Shown piece after piece: positions 5,041 to 6,632 of a stretch of 6,632 nt of DNA. The stretch spans positions 1 through 6,632 of the forward strand of contig JBDIBB010000196.1 in assembly GCA_039812685.1 (NCBI GenBank), given 5' to 3'. Within the stretch, counting starts at the first letter, position 1. Each line of letters begins with the position of its first letter. A program made the translations under genes and the position numbers. Origin of the DNA: JBDIBB01 sp039812685. GTDB taxonomy: Bacteria; Acidobacteriota; Vicinamibacteria; Vicinamibacterales; JAFNAJ01. The notes beneath the pieces are model-generated. The model was not told the DNA's origin, did no database searches, and saw only the letters and a program-made list of their open reading frames with translations.

Positions 5041-6632
5041 ATGATCCAGCTCGCTCAGCTCTCGAAGGCCTTCGGCGATCGCGTCATCCTCGACAACGTC
5101 ACCTGGCAGCTCGGCATGCGCGATCGCGTCGGGCTGTGCGGGCCCAATGGCGCCGGCAAGACCACGCTGCTGCGGATGCTGGCGGGCCTCGAGGAGGTGG
5201 ACGCCGGCAGCGTCGTCAAGCCGCAGGGGCTGACCATCGGATACCTCCCTCAGGATGGCCTCGATCACTCGGGCCGGACGCTGATCGAGGAGGCGCGCAG
5301 CGCCTTCGGCACTCTCCTCGCGACGAAACAGGAACTCCACGAACTGGAGGAGCGGCTGGGCGAGGACTCGGCCAGCCACGACGAGCACGAGCGCATGCTG
5401 GTGCGCTATGCCGAACTGCAGGACGAGTTCCGGCGGAACGACGGCTACGCCATCGACCTGAAGGTGGCCACGGTGCTGCGCGGCCTCGGCTTCTCGGAGC
5501 CGGATTTCGAGCAGCTGACCGAGACGTTCTCCGGCGGCTGGCAGATGCGCATCGCGCTCGCGAAACTGCTGCTCGGCGGCCACGGGCTGCTGCTGCTCGA
5601 CGAGCCGACGAACCACCTCGATCTCGACGCGCGCAACTGGCTGGAGGAGTACCTGCGCGAGCTCCAGGCCGCGGTGATCCTCGTCAGCCACGACCGCTAC
5701 TTCCTCGACGCCGTCACCACGCGCATCGTCGAGATCAACCTGAAGACCCTCACCGAGTACGCCGGCAACTACAGCGATTACCTGCGCGAGAGCCAGGCAC
5801 GCCTCGACCGCCTGCGACAGATGAAGAAGGAGCAGGACGAGGAAATCGCCCGGGTCAGGCTCTTCATCGACCGGTTCCGCTACAAGGCGACGAAGGCCGC
5901 GCAGGTGCAGAGCCGGATGAAGCTGCTCGAGAAGATGGTGCCCATCGAGGTGCCCCCGGCGCGCGAGCGCGTGCGCTTCAGCTTCCCGTCCGCCCCGCGC
6001 AGCGGCCGCACGGTGCTCGAGCTGCGCCACGTGCGCAAGGCCTACGGCCCGAAGGTGATCTTCCTCGACCTGTCGCTGCACGTCGAACGCGGAGATCGCA
6101 TCGCGCTGATCGGCCCCAACGGCGTGGGCAAGTCGACGCTGATGCGCATGCTCTCGGGCGCCGAGGCGCCCGATCGCGGCACCCGCGAATCGGGCCACGA
6201 GGTGGTGCTCCAGTACTTCGCGCAGGACGAGGCCTCGCGCCTCGATCCGGCGCTCACCGTCTACGAGACGCTCGCCGACGGGTCGCCACTGCACATGGTG
6301 CCGCGCATCCGCACCATCCTCGGCGGCTTCCTCTTCCACGGCGACGACGTCTACAAGAAGGCGGGGGTGCTGTCGGGCGGCGAGCGCACGCGCCTGGCCG
6401 TGGCGCGGATGCTGCTGCGCCCGTCGAACACGCTGATGCTCGACGAGCCGACGAACCACCTCGACCTCGACTCCAAGGACGTGCTGCTCGACGCGCTCGA
6501 GGACTTCGGCGGGACGCTCATCCTCGTGAGCCACGATCGCTACTTCATCGACAGGCTGGCGACGAAGATCATCGACATCGGCGGCGGCGAGGCCATCGTC
6601 TACCCGGGCGGATACGAGGAATACCGCTGGAG
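5041..6632 (+). CDS. ABC-F family ATPase, YheS-like, truncated by the window edge
   Basis: A cytoplasmic duplicated ATP-binding cassette protein without membrane domains, of the ribosome-associated ABC-F class that acts at or near the ribosomal E-site. Cassette 1 has Walker A GPNGAGKT (34-41), Q-loop Gln71, signature FSGGWQMR (163-170), Walker B LLLLDEPTNHLD (183-194) and switch His218 in LVSHDRYFLD. The charged helical linker at 241-301 (GNYSDYL... RFRYKATKAAQVQSRMKLLEKM) is the P-site-tRNA-interacting motif and resembles YheS/YdiF-type members. Cassette 2 has GPNGVGKST (358-366), Gln395, LSGGE (444-448), DEPTNHLD (468-475) and the SHDRYFID switch. All catalytic motifs are intact. The first 530 residues are present and no stop is reached; family members are usually about 630-650, so roughly 100 C-terminal residues are missing. 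ATG 5041 (MIQLAQLSKAFG) matches the usual family start; an in-frame ATG at 4999 would add 14 atypical residues. Confidence 0.95.
   Translation, partial: MIQLAQLSKAFGDRVILDNVTWQLGMRDRVGLCGPNGAGKTTLLRMLAGLEEVDAGSVVKPQGLTIGYLPQDGLDHSGRTLIEEARSAFGTLLATKQELHELEERLGEDSASHDEHERMLVRYAELQDEFRRNDGYAIDLKVATVLRGLGFSEPDFEQLTETFSGGWQMRIALAKLLLGGHGLLLLDEPTNHLDLDARNWLEEYLRELQAAVILVSHDRYFLDAVTTRIVEINLKTLTEYAGNYSDYLRESQARLDRLRQMKKEQDEEIARVRLFIDRFRYKATKAAQVQSRMKLLEKMVPIEVPPARERVRFSFPSAPRSGRTVLELRHVRKAYGPKVIFLDLSLHVERGDRIALIGPNGVGKSTLMRMLSGAEAPDRGTRESGHEVVLQYFAQDEASRLDPALTVYETLADGSPLHMVPRIRTILGGFLFHGDDVYKKAGVLSGGERTRLAVARMLLRPSNTLMLDEPTNHLDLDSKDVLLDALEDFGGTLILVSHDRYFIDRLATKIIDIGGGEAIVYPGGYEEYRW

Noticed and set aside
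5002..6534. A 510-codon open frame on the minus strand opposite the ABC-F gene
   Set aside because: It is antisense to a gene with complete Walker A, signature and Walker B motifs. Its translation is His/Arg/Glu/Ala-rich low complexity without domains, as expected for the shadow frame of a high-GC gene.

Overview
The window is very GC-rich and densely coded, with six clear protein genes, one more that runs off the right edge, and little intergenic DNA. Codon third positions are strongly G/C. The layout (an ECF sigma factor coupled to a zinc-binding anti-sigma factor and an exported partner, a lipoprotein next to an APC permease, and a lone ABC-F ATPase) fits a high-GC Gram-negative. An Acidobacteriota (Vicinamibacteria-like) genome or MAG is my best guess from protein style; there is no rRNA or other taxonomic marker to settle it. 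No tRNA, rRNA, CRISPR array or insertion sequence was found.

Layout from left to right. (1) Positions 11-418 (+) encode a small four-helix membrane protein of unknown function, possibly cut by the left edge. (2) A short convergent gap with a strong hairpin (466-489) separates it from a minus-strand pair: a lipoprotein gene (1892-2386) followed after 4 nt by an APC-superfamily amino acid permease (514-1887). A TGn-extended -10 lies so close to the lipoprotein ATG that the transcript may be leaderless. (3) Upstream of that pair, also on the minus strand, is a three-gene signalling module in transcription order: an ECF (RpoE-like) sigma factor (4226-4855), a membrane anti-sigma factor (3369-4229) joined by an ATGA overlap, and an exported protein of unknown function (2487-3299). 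(4) A 185-bp divergent intergenic region (4856-5040) holds several inverted and direct repeats and a likely extended -10. (5) A plus-strand YheS-like ABC-F ATPase begins at 5041 and is truncated by the right edge after 530 codons.

How the parts work together: the anti-sigma factor should hold the sigma factor at the inner membrane through its cytoplasmic HxxxCxxC zinc domain. It has one membrane span and a long coiled-coil-rich periplasmic part, and the exported third gene is a plausible periplasmic partner or output of that switch. The lipoprotein-permease pair looks like a separate transport unit. The ABC-F protein is a cytoplasmic ribosome-associated ATPase transcribed away from the sigma operon. 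I see no clearly new large system. The most interesting items are the sigma/anti-sigma/exported-protein module, the repeat-rich divergent promoter region with a hairpin abutting the ABC-F start codon, and a possible 39-codon ORF after the permease.
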